DNA of 64,000 nucleotides from assembly GCF_030732225.1 (NCBI RefSeq), contig NZ_CP132230.1:1454001-1518000 (forward strand). The letters are read 5' to 3'. How positions within the stretch are numbered: the first letter of the stretch is position 1; every line of letters starts with the position of its first letter. The translations under genes were made by a program, and so were the position numbers. Source of the DNA: Streptococcus iniae (GTDB lineage: Bacteria > Bacillota > Bacilli > Lactobacillales > Streptococcaceae). Of this stretch, positions 36,967 through 47,080 are shown in pieces. The notes under the pieces are model-generated. The model did not search any database. It worked only from the letters and a program-made list of their open reading frames with translations, and was not told the DNA's origin.

Positions 36967-36983
36967 TATTAATAACAAGCATA

Positions 36984-37199
36984 TCAATGACTCAAATAAT
37001 CTTCCCAAATAGCATCAAATTGACCAAGATTAAATGAAAAACTGGCTTGATCTTCAAGATAAGAACTGATAATATCAAAATCATCCGTATGTTTAGGAAA
37101 TGTGGTTTCATCAAAAGCTAAATCTGCTAAAATAGCAACCGGCTCATCAGATTTAGGATTACGTTGCGTCATCAACCAGCTATAAAATGATTTTCTCAA
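36984..37199 (-). CDS. YozE/UPF0346 family protein
   Basis: 71-residue SAM-like helical protein: [30 protein letters not shown], then [16 protein letters not shown] and the Phe/Trp-rich end ([16 protein letters not shown]). Function unknown. The start is TTG at 37199, since the family begins at this point and no ATG precedes. It follows the msrA stop by 10 bases, as often in streptococci. Confidence 0.9.
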   Translation of the reverse strand: MRKSFYSWLMTQRNPKSDEPVAILADLAFDETTFPKHTDDFDIISSYLEDQASFSFNLGQFDAIWEDYLSH

Positions 37200-37209
37200 G
37201 GGACTTACT

Positions 37210-37746
37210 CTACCTCTTCTCTTTGTTTTGCCATGTACGCTCTAAAAAATCATGCCTGATTTTGCTTGATTGGGCATAGCGTTCTGGATTTTTTCTGTAA
37301 AATGCTTGATGGTATTCTTCTGCGGGATAAAATGGCTGTGCTTCTTCAATTGTTGTCACAATTGGAGCATCAAAAATAGCTGCTTGAGCTAACTCCTTCT
37401 TAGATTGCTCTGCCAATTCTTTTTGAGACTGATTCAGATAAAAAATAACCGGGCGATAATTATCCCCACGATCCTCAAATTGCCCCATGGCATCCGTTGG
37501 ATCAGTCATTTGCCAATACAAATCAAGTAATTCTTTATAGGTAACTTGAGACGAGTCAAAAATAATTTCAACAGCCTCAGTATGACCTGTTTGTTTTGAG
37601 CACACTTGCTCATATGTCGGATTTTCGGTGTGTCCAGCAGTATAACCACTACGAACAGAAAGAATCCCTTCCTTTTCTTCAAATGGTTCTACCATACACC
37701 AAAAACAACCGCCGGCAAAAATTGCTTTCTCCAATGTCTGTGTCAT
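37210..37746 (-). CDS. msrA: Peptide methionine-S-sulfoxide reductase A
   Basis: Repairs oxidised methionine (S form). From ATG 37746 (AAGGAGG upstream) it has 178 residues with the catalytic Cys14 in GGCFWC, plus [28 protein letters not shown]. The longer reading to 37800 runs into the upstream terminator and is rejected. It forms an operon with the yozE-like gene. No MsrB domain is fused. Confidence 0.96.
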   Translation of the reverse strand: MTQTLEKAIFAGGCFWCMVEPFEEKEGILSVRSGYTAGHTENPTYEQVCSKQTGHTEAVEIIFDSSQVTYKELLDLYWQMTDPTDAMGQFEDRGDNYRPVIFYLNQSQKELAEQSKKELAQAAIFDAPIVTTIEEAQPFYPAEEYHQAFYRKNPERYAQSSKIRHDFLERTWQNKEKR

Positions 37747-37779
37747 AAGAATCCTCCTTATTTGTTGATTTATTGTAAC

Positions 37780-37808
37780 AAAAAACTTTGCAGACTGCAA
37801 AGTTTTTT
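37780..37808 (-). terminator. cvfB terminator
   Basis: Stem AAAAAACTTTGCAG/CTGCAAAGTTTTTT, nearly without loop; strong in both directions, lying between cvfB and the msrA start. Confidence 0.8.
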
Positions 37809-37811
37809 GGT

Positions 37812-38666
37812 TTATAGTAATTCTGTTCCATTCACATCTTGTTTGATTTTCTTAACTTTCATTAAACCACCAAGTGCTTTTTTGAATTGCCCTTTTGAAA
37901 TCCCAAAAGTTGCTTTAATATCATCAGGATGAGATTTGTCATTTAAGGTCATAAAACCGCCATTTGATTCCAAATAAGTTAGAATCATTTGAGCATCATT
38001 TTCAAGCATTTCAAATGAACGAGGTTTCAATGATAAATTTAATGTGCGATCAACTTCTCTAAACCCAATAACACGGGCATCTAAAACTTGGCCCAAGCGT
38101 GGTTCATTATAGCGTTCACTTGGATGGATGTAACCAAGCATATTGTTCTCAGGTAAATAAACAAATGTACCATTCATTTTTAGACGATAAACAATCGCCG
38201 GCCAATTTTGATTTTGCATGTTGTTATAAGCAGGATCTGACATCTCTTGAAAAACTTCCGGCTGAGCTGGAATAGCCCACATGCGTTCTTTGCTATCGAC
38301 TTCTAATCTGACATAGAGTTTATCACCTTTTTTAGGCCATAATTCTTTCATTTCAGGTAATAAGTCTAAAGACACAACAACTTCCTTATCAGGTAAGCCA
38401 ATATCCAGAAAAACCCCTAGATCACGTCGGATATCAGTCACCTGCCCCCAACCATAAGAATCAAGTCCTGCGTTAATAGGTTTTGTTGTTAAACGTAATT
38501 TTTGCTTTATGTCTAAATAAGCAAACCCTGTCACCATTTGTCCAACTTCATGCTCACCTTCTGCTTTAGCAAGGTTGAATATAAACCCGTCTTTTTGAAC
38601 AAAATAGGAATGGTCATTTTCATCTCTAATCAAACCTGTAATTGTTGTTGCTAATAAATCGTTCAT
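37812..38666 (-). CDS. cvfB: S1-domain RNA-binding protein CvfB
   Basis: 284-residue protein with tandem S1-like domains (about 1-65, 66-140, 150-220) and a C-terminal winged helix ([39 protein letters not shown]). CvfB relatives affect RNA stability and virulence factor output in staphylococci and pneumococci. In the second domain [20 protein letters not shown] is the S1 hallmark. It lies downstream of frr but 109 bases apart. Confidence 0.93.
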   Translation of the reverse strand: MNDLLATTITGLIRDENDHSYFVQKDGFIFNLAKAEGEHEVGQMVTGFAYLDIKQKLRLTTKPINAGLDSYGWGQVTDIRRDLGVFLDIGLPDKEVVVSLDLLPEMKELWPKKGDKLYVRLEVDSKERMWAIPAQPEVFQEMSDPAYNNMQNQNWPAIVYRLKMNGTFVYLPENNMLGYIHPSERYNEPRLGQVLDARVIGFREVDRTLNLSLKPRSFEMLENDAQMILTYLESNGGFMTLNDKSHPDDIKATFGISKGQFKKALGGLMKVKKIKQDVNGTELL

Positions 38667-38775
38667 TCTTTTTTTCTTTCTAGAAAAACTAGGCCACCTT
38701 CAAAAACAAGAGTTTCTGAAATGATGACCTACCTCCTTTTTATTTTCCTGTTAACCCTATTAGGGCAGTCTATAA

Positions 38776-39333
38776 TTAAACTTCTAAAAGTTCTTTTTCT
38801 TTGTTAGCAGTCATGCTATCAATGTGTTTGATAGCATCATCAGTAGCTTTTTGAATATCTTTTTCCAATGATTTCAATTCATCTTCAGTGATTTCTTTAG
38901 CTTTTTCTTGTTTTTTTGCTTCTTCCATAGCATCACGACGGATATTACGGATAGCAATTTTTGCATTTTCACCAACTTTTTTCACATCTTTGGCTAGACT
39001 CTTACGTGTTTCTTCAGTTAAAGCAGGAATAACCAAACGAATAACAGAACCATCACTTGATGGTGTAATTCCTAGGTCTGATGCATTAATGGCACGCTCA
39101 ATTTCTTTAATTGATGATTTGTCAAATGGTGAGATGAGCAATACACGTGCTTCTGGAACAGTGATTGATGCCAACTGGTTAAGAGGTGTCATTGCACCAT
39201 AATATTCAACTTGAATACGGTCTAATAAACTTGCATTCGCACGACCTGCACGAATACCTGCATATTCTCGTGATAACGAGTGATGTGATTGCTCAAAACG
39301 TTCGTTTGCTTTTTCAATAATTGGGTTTGCCAT
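38776..39333 (-). CDS. frr: Ribosome recycling factor
   Basis: 185 residues, the standard length, starting [16 protein letters not shown] at 39333 with AAGGAG 10 bases upstream; the longer reading to 39420 overlaps pyrH and is wrong. The [19 protein letters not shown] signature and the helical coiled-coil domain are intact. Together with EF-G it splits post-termination ribosomes. Cotranscribed with pyrH (25 bases between), a conserved pair. Confidence 0.97.
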   Translation of the reverse strand: MANPIIEKANERFEQSHHSLSREYAGIRAGRANASLLDRIQVEYYGAMTPLNQLASITVPEARVLLISPFDKSSIKEIERAINASDLGITPSSDGSVIRLVIPALTEETRKSLAKDVKKVGENAKIAIRNIRRDAMEEAKKQEKAKEITEDELKSLEKDIQKATDDAIKHIDSMTANKEKELLEV

Positions 39334-39358
39334 TTTTAGTTTTTCTCCTTGTTTTCTG

Positions 39359-40093
39359 TTATTGTTCGTCGTTTGCTTTGTTTGAAACCGTTGTTCCGAT
39401 ATGTTCACCAAACACAACACGTTTTATGTTGCCTGTTTCATTCATATTAAAGACAACTAAATCAATATCATTATCCATTGACAGAGTTGATGCTGTTGCA
39501 TCCATGATTTTAAGCCCGCGTTTAATCACTTCACCATGGGTTAATTCATCAAATTTCACAGCATTAGCATCTTTTCTAGGGTCTGCATTGTAAACACCAT
39601 CGACACCATTTTTAGCCATAAGAATAGCGTCAGCTTCAATTTCAGCAGCTCTTAAAGCAGCAGTCGTATCTGTTGAGAAATAAGGGGAGCCAATTCCAGC
39701 ACCAAAAATAACAATACGACTTTTTTCTAAATGGCGAAGGGCACGCCCACGAATATAAGATTCAGCAACATTTTGCATTGGAATTGCAGTTTGAACACGA
39801 GTATCAACACCATAATGTTGCAAACTATCAGCCATGACAAGAGCATTCATAACAGTTCCCAACATACCTGTGTAATCTGCTTGAACACGGTCCATGCCAG
39901 CTGCAGCAGCAGGTTCACCTCTCCATAAATTTCCACCACCGATAACAACAGCAATTTCAACACCTGATTGATGAACTTCAGCAATTTCTTTAGCGATTGA
40001 CTGTACTGTTGGAATGTCAATACCAACACCTTTGTCACCTGCAAGTGCCTCACCAGATAGTTTGATTAAAATTCGTTTATATTTTGGTTCCAC
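39359..40093 (-). CDS. pyrH: UMP kinase
   Basis: Phosphorylates UMP to UDP. 244-residue amino-acid-kinase fold protein: [16 protein letters not shown] at the start, [28 protein letters not shown], and the [16 protein letters not shown] loop. It leads the pyrH-frr operon. The rplA terminator lies upstream at 40206. Confidence 0.97.
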   Translation of the reverse strand: MEPKYKRILIKLSGEALAGDKGVGIDIPTVQSIAKEIAEVHQSGVEIAVVIGGGNLWRGEPAAAAGMDRVQADYTGMLGTVMNALVMADSLQHYGVDTRVQTAIPMQNVAESYIRGRALRHLEKSRIVIFGAGIGSPYFSTDTTAALRAAEIEADAILMAKNGVDGVYNADPRKDANAVKFDELTHGEVIKRGLKIMDATASTLSMDNDIDLVVFNMNETGNIKRVVFGEHIGTTVSNKANDEQ

Positions 40094-40205
40094 GTTTATG
40101 TTCTCCTTATTTTGTCCTTACTATTCTACCACAAATCATAGAAATTTAATAGGCGAATAACTGAGACGACCTTACAATTTTTTTCATTTTCTGAAAGTCT
40201 TTCGA

Positions 40206-40234
40206 CAAAAAAGACCATCCTAAGATAGTCTTTA
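40206..40234 (-). terminator. rplK-rplA terminator
   Basis: Minus strand: AAAGACTATC/GATGGTCTTT with one G-T pair and TTAG loop, then TTTTT. Confidence 0.8.
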
Positions 40235-40241
40235 AAAGTTA

Positions 40242-40931
40242 TTATAATGAACTTGGATCAACTTTAATACCAACACCTTGTGTTGATGTAATTGAAACGT
40301 TAGTCATGTAAGTACCTTTTGCTGTTGATGGTTTAGCTTTAGCCATAACATCGTTGAATGCTTTAAAGTTTTCAACAAGTTTATCAGCGTCAAATGATAC
40401 TTTACCGATGATAGCTTGAACGTTACCAGCTTTGTCGGCACGGTAAGTGATTTTACCACCTTTTGATTCTTCAACTGCTTTAGTAACATCCATAGTTACA
40501 GTACCAGTTTTAGGGTTTGGCATCAAGTTACGAGGTCCAAGGACACGTCCAAGACGTCCAACGATAGCCATCATGTCTGGTGTTGCAATAACAACATCAA
40601 AGTCAAGCCATCCACCATTGATTTTAGCAACAAGATCATCTTCACCTACGAAGTCTGCTCCAGCAGCTTTTGCTTCTTCAGCTTTTGCACCACGTGCAAA
40701 TACAAGCACACGTTGTGTTTTACCAGTTCCGTTTGGCAATACCATTGCACCACGGATTTGTTGGTCAGCTTTACGAACATCAATGTTCAAGTTGTATGCA
40801 ACTTCTACAGATGCATCAAATTTTGCGAAGTTAGTTTCTTTTACGAGTGCTACAGCTTCTTCTACGCTGTATGCTTTAGTGCTATCTACTTTTTCAAGTG
40901 CTGCACGCATTTGTTTGCTTTTTTTAGCCAT
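40242..40931 (-). CDS. rplA: Ribosomal protein L1
   Basis: 229 residues, full length, with the L1 stalk signature around [26 protein letters not shown] and the [10 protein letters not shown] loop. L1 also represses its own operon by binding the mRNA leader; a matching leader motif lies before rplK. Preceded by rplK by about 105 bases. Confidence 0.98.
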   Translation of the reverse strand: MAKKSKQMRAALEKVDSTKAYSVEEAVALVKETNFAKFDASVEVAYNLNIDVRKADQQIRGAMVLPNGTGKTQRVLVFARGAKAEEAKAAGADFVGEDDLVAKINGGWLDFDVVIATPDMMAIVGRLGRVLGPRNLMPNPKTGTVTMDVTKAVEESKGGKITYRADKAGNVQAIIGKVSFDADKLVENFKAFNDVMAKAKPSTAKGTYMTNVSITSTQGVGIKVDPSSL

Positions 40932-41035
40932 TTTTAAATTCTCCTTGTAATGTGGTCATATCGATTTGCTTTAAAATCTCCCACGTCACTCATCTCTTAT
41001 GATGAAGTCGTGCGGGTAATAGGGTCTCTTACTGA

Positions 41036-41461
41036 TTAGTCAGCGATAGTGAATCCCATAGAACGAGCAGTACCTTCGATCATACGCATTGCAGACTCAA
41101 TGTTTGCAGCGTTTAAATCTGGCATCTTAGTTTCAGCAATTTCTTGTACTTGCGCACGAGTAACTGATGCAACTTTAGTTTTGTTAGGTGTACCTGATCC
41201 TTTTTCAACTCCTGCAGCTTTTTTCAAAAGAACAGCAGCTGGTGGTGTTTTCGTTACAAATTCGAATGATTTATCTTCAAAAACTGTGATAACAACTGGG
41301 ATGATCATTCCAGCTTGGTCAGCTGTACGAGCATTAAATTCTTTAGTGAATCCCATGATGTTGATACCTGCTTGACCAAGGGCTGGTCCAACTGGTGGAG
41401 CTGGAGTTGCTTTACCAGCAGGGATTTGAAGTTTTACAAGTTTTTCGACTTTTTTAGCCAT
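41036..41461 (-). CDS. rplK: Ribosomal protein L11
   Basis: 141 residues from the ATG at 41461 (AGGAGG upstream); the longer reading to 41551 crosses the promoter leader and is wrong. [28 protein letters not shown] is the L11 N-terminal domain with the proline-rich turn; the C-terminal RNA-binding domain follows. Part of the GTPase-associated centre, needed for RelA activation. First gene of rplK-rplA. Confidence 0.98.
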   Translation of the reverse strand: MAKKVEKLVKLQIPAGKATPAPPVGPALGQAGINIMGFTKEFNARTADQAGMIIPVVITVFEDKSFEFVTKTPPAAVLLKKAAGVEKGSGTPNKTKVASVTRAQVQEIAETKMPDLNAANIESAMRMIEGTARSMGFTIAD

Positions 41462-41476
41462 TTTTAAAATCCTCCT

Positions 41477-41516
41477 GTTGTGGTTTTGGCGGTAATTAAG
41501 ATTTTTACCTCCCACA
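41477..41516 (-). promoter_or_regulatory. Probable L1-binding operator in the rplK leader
   Basis: Minus strand: TGTGG...GAGGTAA...TTACCGCC...CCACA forms a two-part stem with an asymmetric internal loop, the shape of L1 autorepressor sites that mimic its 23S target. It overlaps the run-up to the rplK ribosome site. Confidence 0.6.
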
Positions 41517-41539
41517 TATATGCTATAGCATACCTTACT

Positions 41540-41567
41540 ATTATACATCAAAAATAATTTTTTTCAA
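41540..41567 (-). promoter_or_regulatory. rplK promoter
   Basis: Minus strand TTGAAA (41567-41562), 16-base spacer, TATAAT (41545-41540). It lies downstream (for transcription) of the IS30 cluster, so the insertions leave it intact. Confidence 0.78.
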
Positions 41568-41608
41568 GTAAAAAATCATTGGTTCAGTAAAAAATCGACT
41601 AATGTAAT

Positions 41609-41668
41609 TTCTCAAAGTAAGTTCCACTTAGGGTTAAAAACCGGAAGTTAGTGTGAGAAGGATTTTTA
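41609..41668. repeat. Remnant IS30-type ends, left side
   Basis: TTCTCAAAGTAAGTTCCAC (41609-41627) is the exact inverted complement of 43116-43134. GGAAGTTAGTGTGAGA (41643-41658) is an exact 16-base copy of the right terminal repeat of the IS at 41669. These look like ends of earlier insertions of the same family. Confidence 0.75.
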
Positions 41669-42935
41669 TGGTGGAATTAAGTCTGAGACGTTTGAGTTAG
41701 AAATGAGAATATCTATCTTGACAAAACATAAACACTTAACCCTCTCAGACCGTAACGACGTCCAATCAGGTTTGGATAGAGGAGAAACCTTTAAATCCAT
41801 TGGACTAAAACTCCAGAAAGACCCTACTACAATCGCTAAGGAAGTCAAACGAAATAAGCAATTCAGAGATGGTTCTAAGAACTGTCTAGATTGTCCCCTC
41901 TTGAAAAAAGCTCCCTATGTTTGTAATGGGTGCCCAAAAAGGAGAATCAACTGCGGTTACAAGAAAATCTTCTATTATGCTAAGCAAGCTCAGAAAAACT
42001 ACGAACAACTCCTTGTCCAAGCCAGAGAAGGTACTCCACTTAATAAAGAAACCTTTTGGGAGATGGACAAGGTAGTTTCTAAAGGAGTCAAAAAGGGACA
42101 GCGTATCTATCACATCCTCAAAACAAATAAGCTTGATGTCAGTTCTTCAACTGTTTATCGCCATATCAAGAAAGGCTACTTATCTATCGCACCTATCGAT
42201 CTGCCTAGAGCTGTGAAGTTCAAGCAAAGACGTAAAATGACGCTTCCTCCTATTCCCAAAGCCAACAAAGAAGGGAGACGTTACGAGGACTTCTTAGACT
42301 ACATGAACCAGACAGAACTCAGCTCCTGGCTTGAGATGGATACAGTCATTGGACGGGTTGGAGGAAAGGTTCTTCTGACTTTCAATGTCTCCTTTTGTAA
42401 CTTCATCTTTGCCAAACTGATGGACTCTAAAACAGCTATTGAGACAGCTAAACACATCCAAGCCATTAAGAGGACACTCTATGACAATCATGTGGACTTC
42501 TTTGAGTTATTTCCAGTCATCCTAACAGATAACGGGGGAGAATTCGCTAGAGTAGATGAAATCGAGATTGACGTCAAAGGACAGTCTCAGCTCTTCTTCT
42601 GTGACCCAAACCGTTCTGACCAAAAAGCTAGAATCGAGAAGAATCATACCCTCATCAGAGATATACTTCCCAAAGGAACATCATTTGATACGCTAACTCA
42701 AGAAGATATCAATCTAACCCTATCGCATATCAACAGCGTGAAAAGGCAGTCTCTAAACGGAAAGTCTGCTTATGAACTATTCTGCTTTACATATGGAGAA
42801 AATGTCGCCAGTCTACTTGGCATTACTAAAATTCCGGCAGCGAAAGTCTGCCAATCTCCGATACTCTTGAAAGACAAAATCTAATATAAAAATATAAATC
42901 TAATTCCCTCAAACGTCTCACACTAACTTCCACCA
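41669..42935 (+). mobile_element. IS30-family insertion sequence B
   Basis: About 1267 bp. Left end TGGTGGAATTAAGTCTGAGA and right end (complement) TGGTGGAAGTTAGTGTGAGA continue matching over ACGTTTGAG. The dinucleotide TA flanks both ends and may be a 2-bp target duplication or part of the repeat. It is unlike IS30 element A (different ends and protein). It lies between rplK and a DUF3397 gene, disrupting nothing. Confidence 0.88.
41703..42884 (+). CDS. IS30-family transposase B
   Basis: 393-residue DDE transposase: N-terminal helix-turn-helix (HLTLSDRNDVQSGLDRGETFKSIGLKLQKDPTTIAKEVKRN), a cysteine cluster CLDCPLLKKAPYVCNGCPKRRINCGYKK (about 61-88) that may bind zinc, and catalytic motifs LEMDTVIGR, ILTDNGGEFA and KARIEKNHTLIRDILPKGT. 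Intact. It shares only the family architecture with transposase A. Confidence 0.95.
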   Translation: MRISILTKHKHLTLSDRNDVQSGLDRGETFKSIGLKLQKDPTTIAKEVKRNKQFRDGSKNCLDCPLLKKAPYVCNGCPKRRINCGYKKIFYYAKQAQKNYEQLLVQAREGTPLNKETFWEMDKVVSKGVKKGQRIYHILKTNKLDVSSSTVYRHIKKGYLSIAPIDLPRAVKFKQRRKMTLPPIPKANKEGRRYEDFLDYMNQTELSSWLEMDTVIGRVGGKVLLTFNVSFCNFIFAKLMDSKTAIETAKHIQAIKRTLYDNHVDFFELFPVILTDNGGEFARVDEIEIDVKGQSQLFFCDPNRSDQKARIEKNHTLIRDILPKGTSFDTLTQEDINLTLSHINSVKRQSLNGKSAYELFCFTYGENVASLLGITKIPAAKVCQSPILLKDKI

Positions 42936-43216
42936 TAGCGGAACTTAATCTGAAACGCTTTCAGATGAGGAGGTTTTCTTGTACCCTTTTTTTGCGATTT
43001 TTAACTCTGAAAACCTATGAAATCAAGCATTATAAAAACCAACGGAAGAAGTCTGAGACGGATTTTCGTTGGTTTTTATTGGTTTTTATCAGACTAAATT
43101 CCATTTCTACTAGAGGTGGAACTTACTTTGAGAATTTAGCAAAAAATGTCACCTATCACCATTAGAAAAACGGAGAATAAATTTACAAATCATCTAAAAG
43201 AGTATAAAATAGAATT
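42936..43216. repeat. Remnant IS30-type ends, right side
   Basis: GCGGAACTTAATCTGAAACG (42938), CGGAAGAAGTCTGAGACGG (about 43046), the inverted GGAATTTAGTCTGA (about 43090) and GTGGAACTTACTTTGAGAA (43116-43134) all resemble the ends of the adjacent IS. A hairpin AAAAACCAACG/CGTTGGTTTTT lies at about 43036-43081. No coding sequence survives; read as debris of repeated insertions. Confidence 0.65.
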
Positions 43217-43567
43217 ATGATGACTTATAAATTGATAGCCTTGGCTTTTATTATTTTAACACCACTTTTTTCACATATAATGGTTTCTTTTTTTAGACTA
43301 GGAAGATATGGTCTTAAATTTCCGGACCTTGCTCTTGTCTTTTTTGGTTTAGAACTCTTTTTAGTATCTGGTAAATTTTTATCACATAGTCTCTTGCCTC
43401 ATTATCTAATAATGATGTCGCTTCTAGCCTTGATTATTACTTTAATATTGGTTTTCAAAAGTCAGCAATTTACCTACCACAGATTTATGAAACTATTTTG
43501 GAGAATTGGTTTTCTCATCACTTCTTTGTCTTACATCCTTTTAGCTTGTTACGTTTTTATAGTATAA
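43217..43567 (+). CDS. DUF3397 membrane protein
   Basis: 116-residue protein with four hydrophobic helices (about 5-24, 36-55, 60-80, 92-115), typical DUF3397 length and topology. Function unknown. Only weak ribosome-site signal (AAAAGAG) before the ATG. It converges on ftsK and shares its terminator. Confidence 0.75.
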   Translation: MMTYKLIALAFIILTPLFSHIMVSFFRLGRYGLKFPDLALVFFGLELFLVSGKFLSHSLLPHYLIMMSLLALIITLILVFKSQQFTYHRFMKLFWRIGFLITSLSYILLACYVFIV

Positions 43568-43598
43568 AAAAATCTTGGCCATGCGGCTAAGATTTTTT
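43566..43598 (+). terminator. Two-way terminator between DUF3397 gene and ftsK
   Basis: Stem AAAAAATCTTGGCC/GGCTAAGATTTTTT, ATGC loop (one mismatch), T-runs on both strands. The ftsK stop overlaps it at 43597. Confidence 0.8.
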
Positions 43599-46002
43599 AG
43601 TTTGTTTGTAATACCTTGCGTGGTTTTGTTCCTTCAGCAGGGCCAATAACTCCAGCTTCTTCCAATTCATCCATTAATCTGGTTGCACGGTTAAACCCAA
43701 CCGACAAGCGTCTTTGAATCATTGAAGCTGAAGCTTTTTGTGTTTCTAAAACAAGAGCTTTCGCTTCTTCAAATAAAGGATCTCCTTCTGATACATCTCC
43801 TGAAACAGAAGCCATATCTGCCTCTGTGACTTCACCAGGATCAAAGGACTCATCATAATCAGCCTCAGCTTGTTCCTTAATGAAACCAACAATACGTTCA
43901 ACATCATCATCTGAAATAAAGGACCCTTGCAAGCGAACAGGATGGTTCTCATCTATAGGTTTAAAGAGCATATCACCACGGCCTAGCAGTTTTTCCGCAC
44001 CGTTAACATCTAAAATGGTCCTACTATCAGTACCAGATGATACCGCAAAAGCAATTCGAGATGGAACATTGGCTTTAATTAAACCAGAAATAACATCAAC
44101 AGATGGCCTTTGTGTTGCAAGAATCATATGAATACCAGCAGCACGGGCTTTTTGCCCTAAACGAATAATAGCATCTTCAACTTCTTTACTTGCTACCATC
44201 ATCAAGTCAGCTAATTCATCCACAATAACAACAATTAATGGCAAAGGAATTTGCTTTTGTTCTGATTGACTGTTATATTCTTCGACTTTAGCATTATATC
44301 CTGCAATATTGCGAACCCCTACTTTACTAAAGAGTTCATAACGGTTTTCCATTTCATCAACAACTTTTTGCAAAGCCTTGCTGGCTTTACGAGGATTTGT
44401 AACAACTGGAATGAGTAAGTGAGGAATATCGTTATAAACGGAAAGTTCAACCATTTTAGGATCAATCATCAAGAATTTGACTTGATCAGGTCGTGCTTTC
44501 ATCAAAATACTTGAGATAATGCCATTAACAGCAACTGATTTCCCAGAACCTGTTGAACCAGCAACTAGTAGATGAGGCATTCGTGTTAAATCAAAGCTTC
44601 TGGCCATACCATTAACTGCTTTTCCAAGAGGGACTTCTAGAAGCTTATCCTCAGATGTATTAGACTGCTCCCAAAGTTCTCGGAATGAAACTGTTGCAAT
44701 TTCTGAATTTGGCACTTCAATACCAACAAGGGACTTACCAGGAATTGGAGCTTCAATACGAACATCTTTTGCAGCAAGTGCTAAAGCTAAATCATCTGAA
44801 AGATTCGAAATTCTATTGACACGTACCCCAACGGCGGGCTTAATTTCATATTTTGTTACAGATGGCCCAATTTCAGCACGCTCAACCTTAACGTCTATTC
44901 CAAAACTCTTGAAGGTATCTTCAAGAACTGTAATATTTTTACGCACAAGATTTTTTTCTTTAGATTGATTTTTAGGCTTGTCAGGTGCAAATAAGTCAAT
45001 AGTTGGTAATTTATAAAGAAGATTTGCTTTAGGTGTGAAATCCACCACAACCGGCTCATCATCACTTTCTTCTTCACTATTATTATTCTGTGGAACTCTT
45101 TCCTCTTGAATTTTTAAGCTTAAACTTCCATCAAAGTCATCCAAGGAAATGGTTTCCTCATCACTATCTGGATGAGAGTGATAAGCAATAATTTCTGGCT
45201 CAGAAGCTATTGTGTCAAAAGAAGCTTGCTCATCAAAAATCTCACCTGTTTCTGGATCGACTGAAAGAGGCGTTCTCTCAAGAGCTGAGAGAGCTTCTTC
45301 TCTTCCTTTTTCTTGCTCCAGTCGCTCGTTTTCAAGTCGTTCTTGCTCTGCCAGAGCCTTCTCTTCTTCTCGCTTGATAAAACGTTGCTCTTTTTTTTCT
45401 TGATGTTTCAAATGAAGTTTATAGATCACATTTTTAAAGAAATTGGAGACATCATAAACATCCCATGGTGTCATCAAAAATAAACCTAATAGAATGACTA
45501 GACCACCAATCAAAAAGGCCCCTAGGTTTGAAAAGAGAAAAGAAACCGGTTTATAGATGAGTGCCCCAAACATGCCACCACCCAAAAAGGCATCGACTTT
45601 AAACTGTAGTAAATCTGCCATTATTAAACGAGCCGAGCTTGTGAAAACTTCTTTGTCTTTTAAAGCTGGAAAAGTAAAGAGATAAGCATGCCATTCAATA
45701 AGTAATCCTATAAAAAGAATAACAAAACCTGCTATAAAACCTTCTTTTTTTTGTAGCCATTTAAAGAAAAAAAGATGAATGACCATAGCAAAAATAAAGA
45801 GATAGGCCAGACTTCCTACCATAAATCGAATAACATTATACGCTGTCATTCCAAAAACCCCAAGTTTAAGGGCTGCAAAAACAAGAACAATACCTGTTAA
45901 AATAGAAAGAGCCATTCTTTTAAGTGCTCTTTGTTTGTCAATATCTGCTTTAGTGAGTCGCTTTTTCTTAGCAACTTTTTTACGTTGATTTCTTTTAGCC
46001 AT
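43597..46002 (-). CDS. ftsK: DNA translocase FtsK/SpoIIIE
   Basis: 801-residue septal DNA pump. N-terminal membrane domain with about four helices (35-185), a charged, Glu-rich coiled linker (200-330), the RecA-like motor with Walker [13 protein letters not shown] (near 465) and Walker [12 protein letters not shown] (near 575), and the C-terminal gamma winged helix ([31 protein letters not shown]) that reads KOPS/SRS DNA polarity. Full length; moves chromosome DNA during division and dimer resolution. Confidence 0.97.
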   Translation of the reverse strand: MAKRNQRKKVAKKKRLTKADIDKQRALKRMALSILTGIVLVFAALKLGVFGMTAYNVIRFMVGSLAYLFIFAMVIHLFFFKWLQKKEGFIAGFVILFIGLLIEWHAYLFTFPALKDKEVFTSSARLIMADLLQFKVDAFLGGGMFGALIYKPVSFLFSNLGAFLIGGLVILLGLFLMTPWDVYDVSNFFKNVIYKLHLKHQEKKEQRFIKREEEKALAEQERLENERLEQEKGREEALSALERTPLSVDPETGEIFDEQASFDTIASEPEIIAYHSHPDSDEETISLDDFDGSLSLKIQEERVPQNNNSEEESDDEPVVVDFTPKANLLYKLPTIDLFAPDKPKNQSKEKNLVRKNITVLEDTFKSFGIDVKVERAEIGPSVTKYEIKPAVGVRVNRISNLSDDLALALAAKDVRIEAPIPGKSLVGIEVPNSEIATVSFRELWEQSNTSEDKLLEVPLGKAVNGMARSFDLTRMPHLLVAGSTGSGKSVAVNGIISSILMKARPDQVKFLMIDPKMVELSVYNDIPHLLIPVVTNPRKASKALQKVVDEMENRYELFSKVGVRNIAGYNAKVEEYNSQSEQKQIPLPLIVVIVDELADLMMVASKEVEDAIIRLGQKARAAGIHMILATQRPSVDVISGLIKANVPSRIAFAVSSGTDSRTILDVNGAEKLLGRGDMLFKPIDENHPVRLQGSFISDDDVERIVGFIKEQAEADYDESFDPGEVTEADMASVSGDVSEGDPLFEEAKALVLETQKASASMIQRRLSVGFNRATRLMDELEEAGVIGPAEGTKPRKVLQTN

Positions 46003-46215
46003 GCACCTATTATACCATGTTTTGATAATTATTAAAGATGACTTTGTTTTCAGAAGTCTTCAACTCAAATTATCTTGATAACCTCCTTTCGTTTATGTTT
46101 CAGTTTAGTTTTGACTATTATACTAAGTAAGAACGTTGATAAAAAATACTCTCTATCCCTTATTTTTCCCTAAGATTTGTGGTAAAATAAGATAAAATCA
46201 CTACAAGGAGATCCC

Positions 46216-47028
46216 ATGAAAAAATGTCTTTCCCTGACTTTAATCTTAGTCAGTTTAGTCAGTTTAGTCAGTTTAAGTGCTTGTCAATCTGTTAATCGTG
46301 CCATTAAAGGCGATAAATATGTCAATGAAAAAATGTCCAAGGACAAAGCTGATGCCGATGCTAAAGCTTATGAGAAAAAAGTCAAAAAAGCACTCACTGC
46401 TCCACAAAGTGCTTTTCCTCAATTGACGAAAGAAGTTTCTAAAGATGAAGCCAAAGTTATTTTAAAAACAAGTCAAGGGGACATTACCCTCAAACTTTTC
46501 CCAAAAATTGCACCATTAGCAGTTGAAAACTTTTTGACACATGCTAAAAAGGGCTACTATAATAACGTTAGTTTCCACCGTGTCATCTCAGAATTTATGA
46601 TTCAAACAGGAGACCCAAAAGGTGATGGAACAGGCGGACAATCTATTTGGTACGGTAAAGATAAAAAGAAAGATGCTGGAAACGGCTTTAAAAACGAAAC
46701 ATCACTTTACCTTTATAACTTACGTGGTGCACTAGCAATGGCTAATGCTGGACCAGATACAAATGGCAGCCAGTTCTTCATTAACCAAAATACACAAGAC
46801 CAAAGTATGACACTCTCTGAAGATAATTACCCTAAAGCCATTATTGAGGCTTATAAAAATGGTGGGAATCCAAGTCTTGACGGTGGCTATACAGTCTTTG
46901 GCCAAGTGGTTGATGGCATGGATGTTGTTGATAATATCGCAAGCACAAGTGTGGACGAAAAAGACAAACCTCGCCAAGACATTACAATCACATCTATTGA
47001 TATTCAACAAGATTACAACTTTAAGTAA
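46216..47028 (+). CDS. Cyclophilin-type peptidyl-prolyl isomerase lipoprotein
   Basis: 270 residues, exported and lipid-anchored: signal peptide with lipobox LSAC (Cys23), a charged spacer to about 75, then a cyclophilin domain (FHRVISEFMIQTGDPKGDGTGG, GALAMANAGPDTNGSQFFI, VFGQVVDGMDVVDNI). It folds exported proteins; the pneumococcal counterpart is SlrA-like. The signal peptide contains three 9-base tandem repeats coding VSL, so its length may vary by replication slippage. AAGGAG precedes the ATG. Confidence 0.95.
   Translation: MKKCLSLTLILVSLVSLVSLSACQSVNRAIKGDKYVNEKMSKDKADADAKAYEKKVKKALTAPQSAFPQLTKEVSKDEAKVILKTSQGDITLKLFPKIAPLAVENFLTHAKKGYYNNVSFHRVISEFMIQTGDPKGDGTGGQSIWYGKDKKKDAGNGFKNETSLYLYNLRGALAMANAGPDTNGSQFFINQNTQDQSMTLSEDNYPKAIIEAYKNGGNPSLDGGYTVFGQVVDGMDVVDNIASTSVDEKDKPRQDITITSIDIQQDYNFK
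46246..46272 (+). repeat. Three 9-bp tandem repeats in a signal peptide
   Basis: TTAGTCAGT occurs three times without interruption, in frame, coding the repeated Val-Ser-Leu of the hydrophobic core. Confidence 0.95.
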
Positions 47029-47033
47029 TAAGC

Positions 47034-47074
47034 AAAAAATCTGAGGCAATTCAAAGTTGCCTCAGATTTTTTTC
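47034..47074 (+). terminator. Two-way terminator between PPIase and mtsC
   Basis: Stem AAAAAATCTGAGGCAA/TTGCCTCAGATTTTTT with a 7-base loop; strong both ways. Confidence 0.85.
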
Positions 47075-47080
47075 ATTTGT

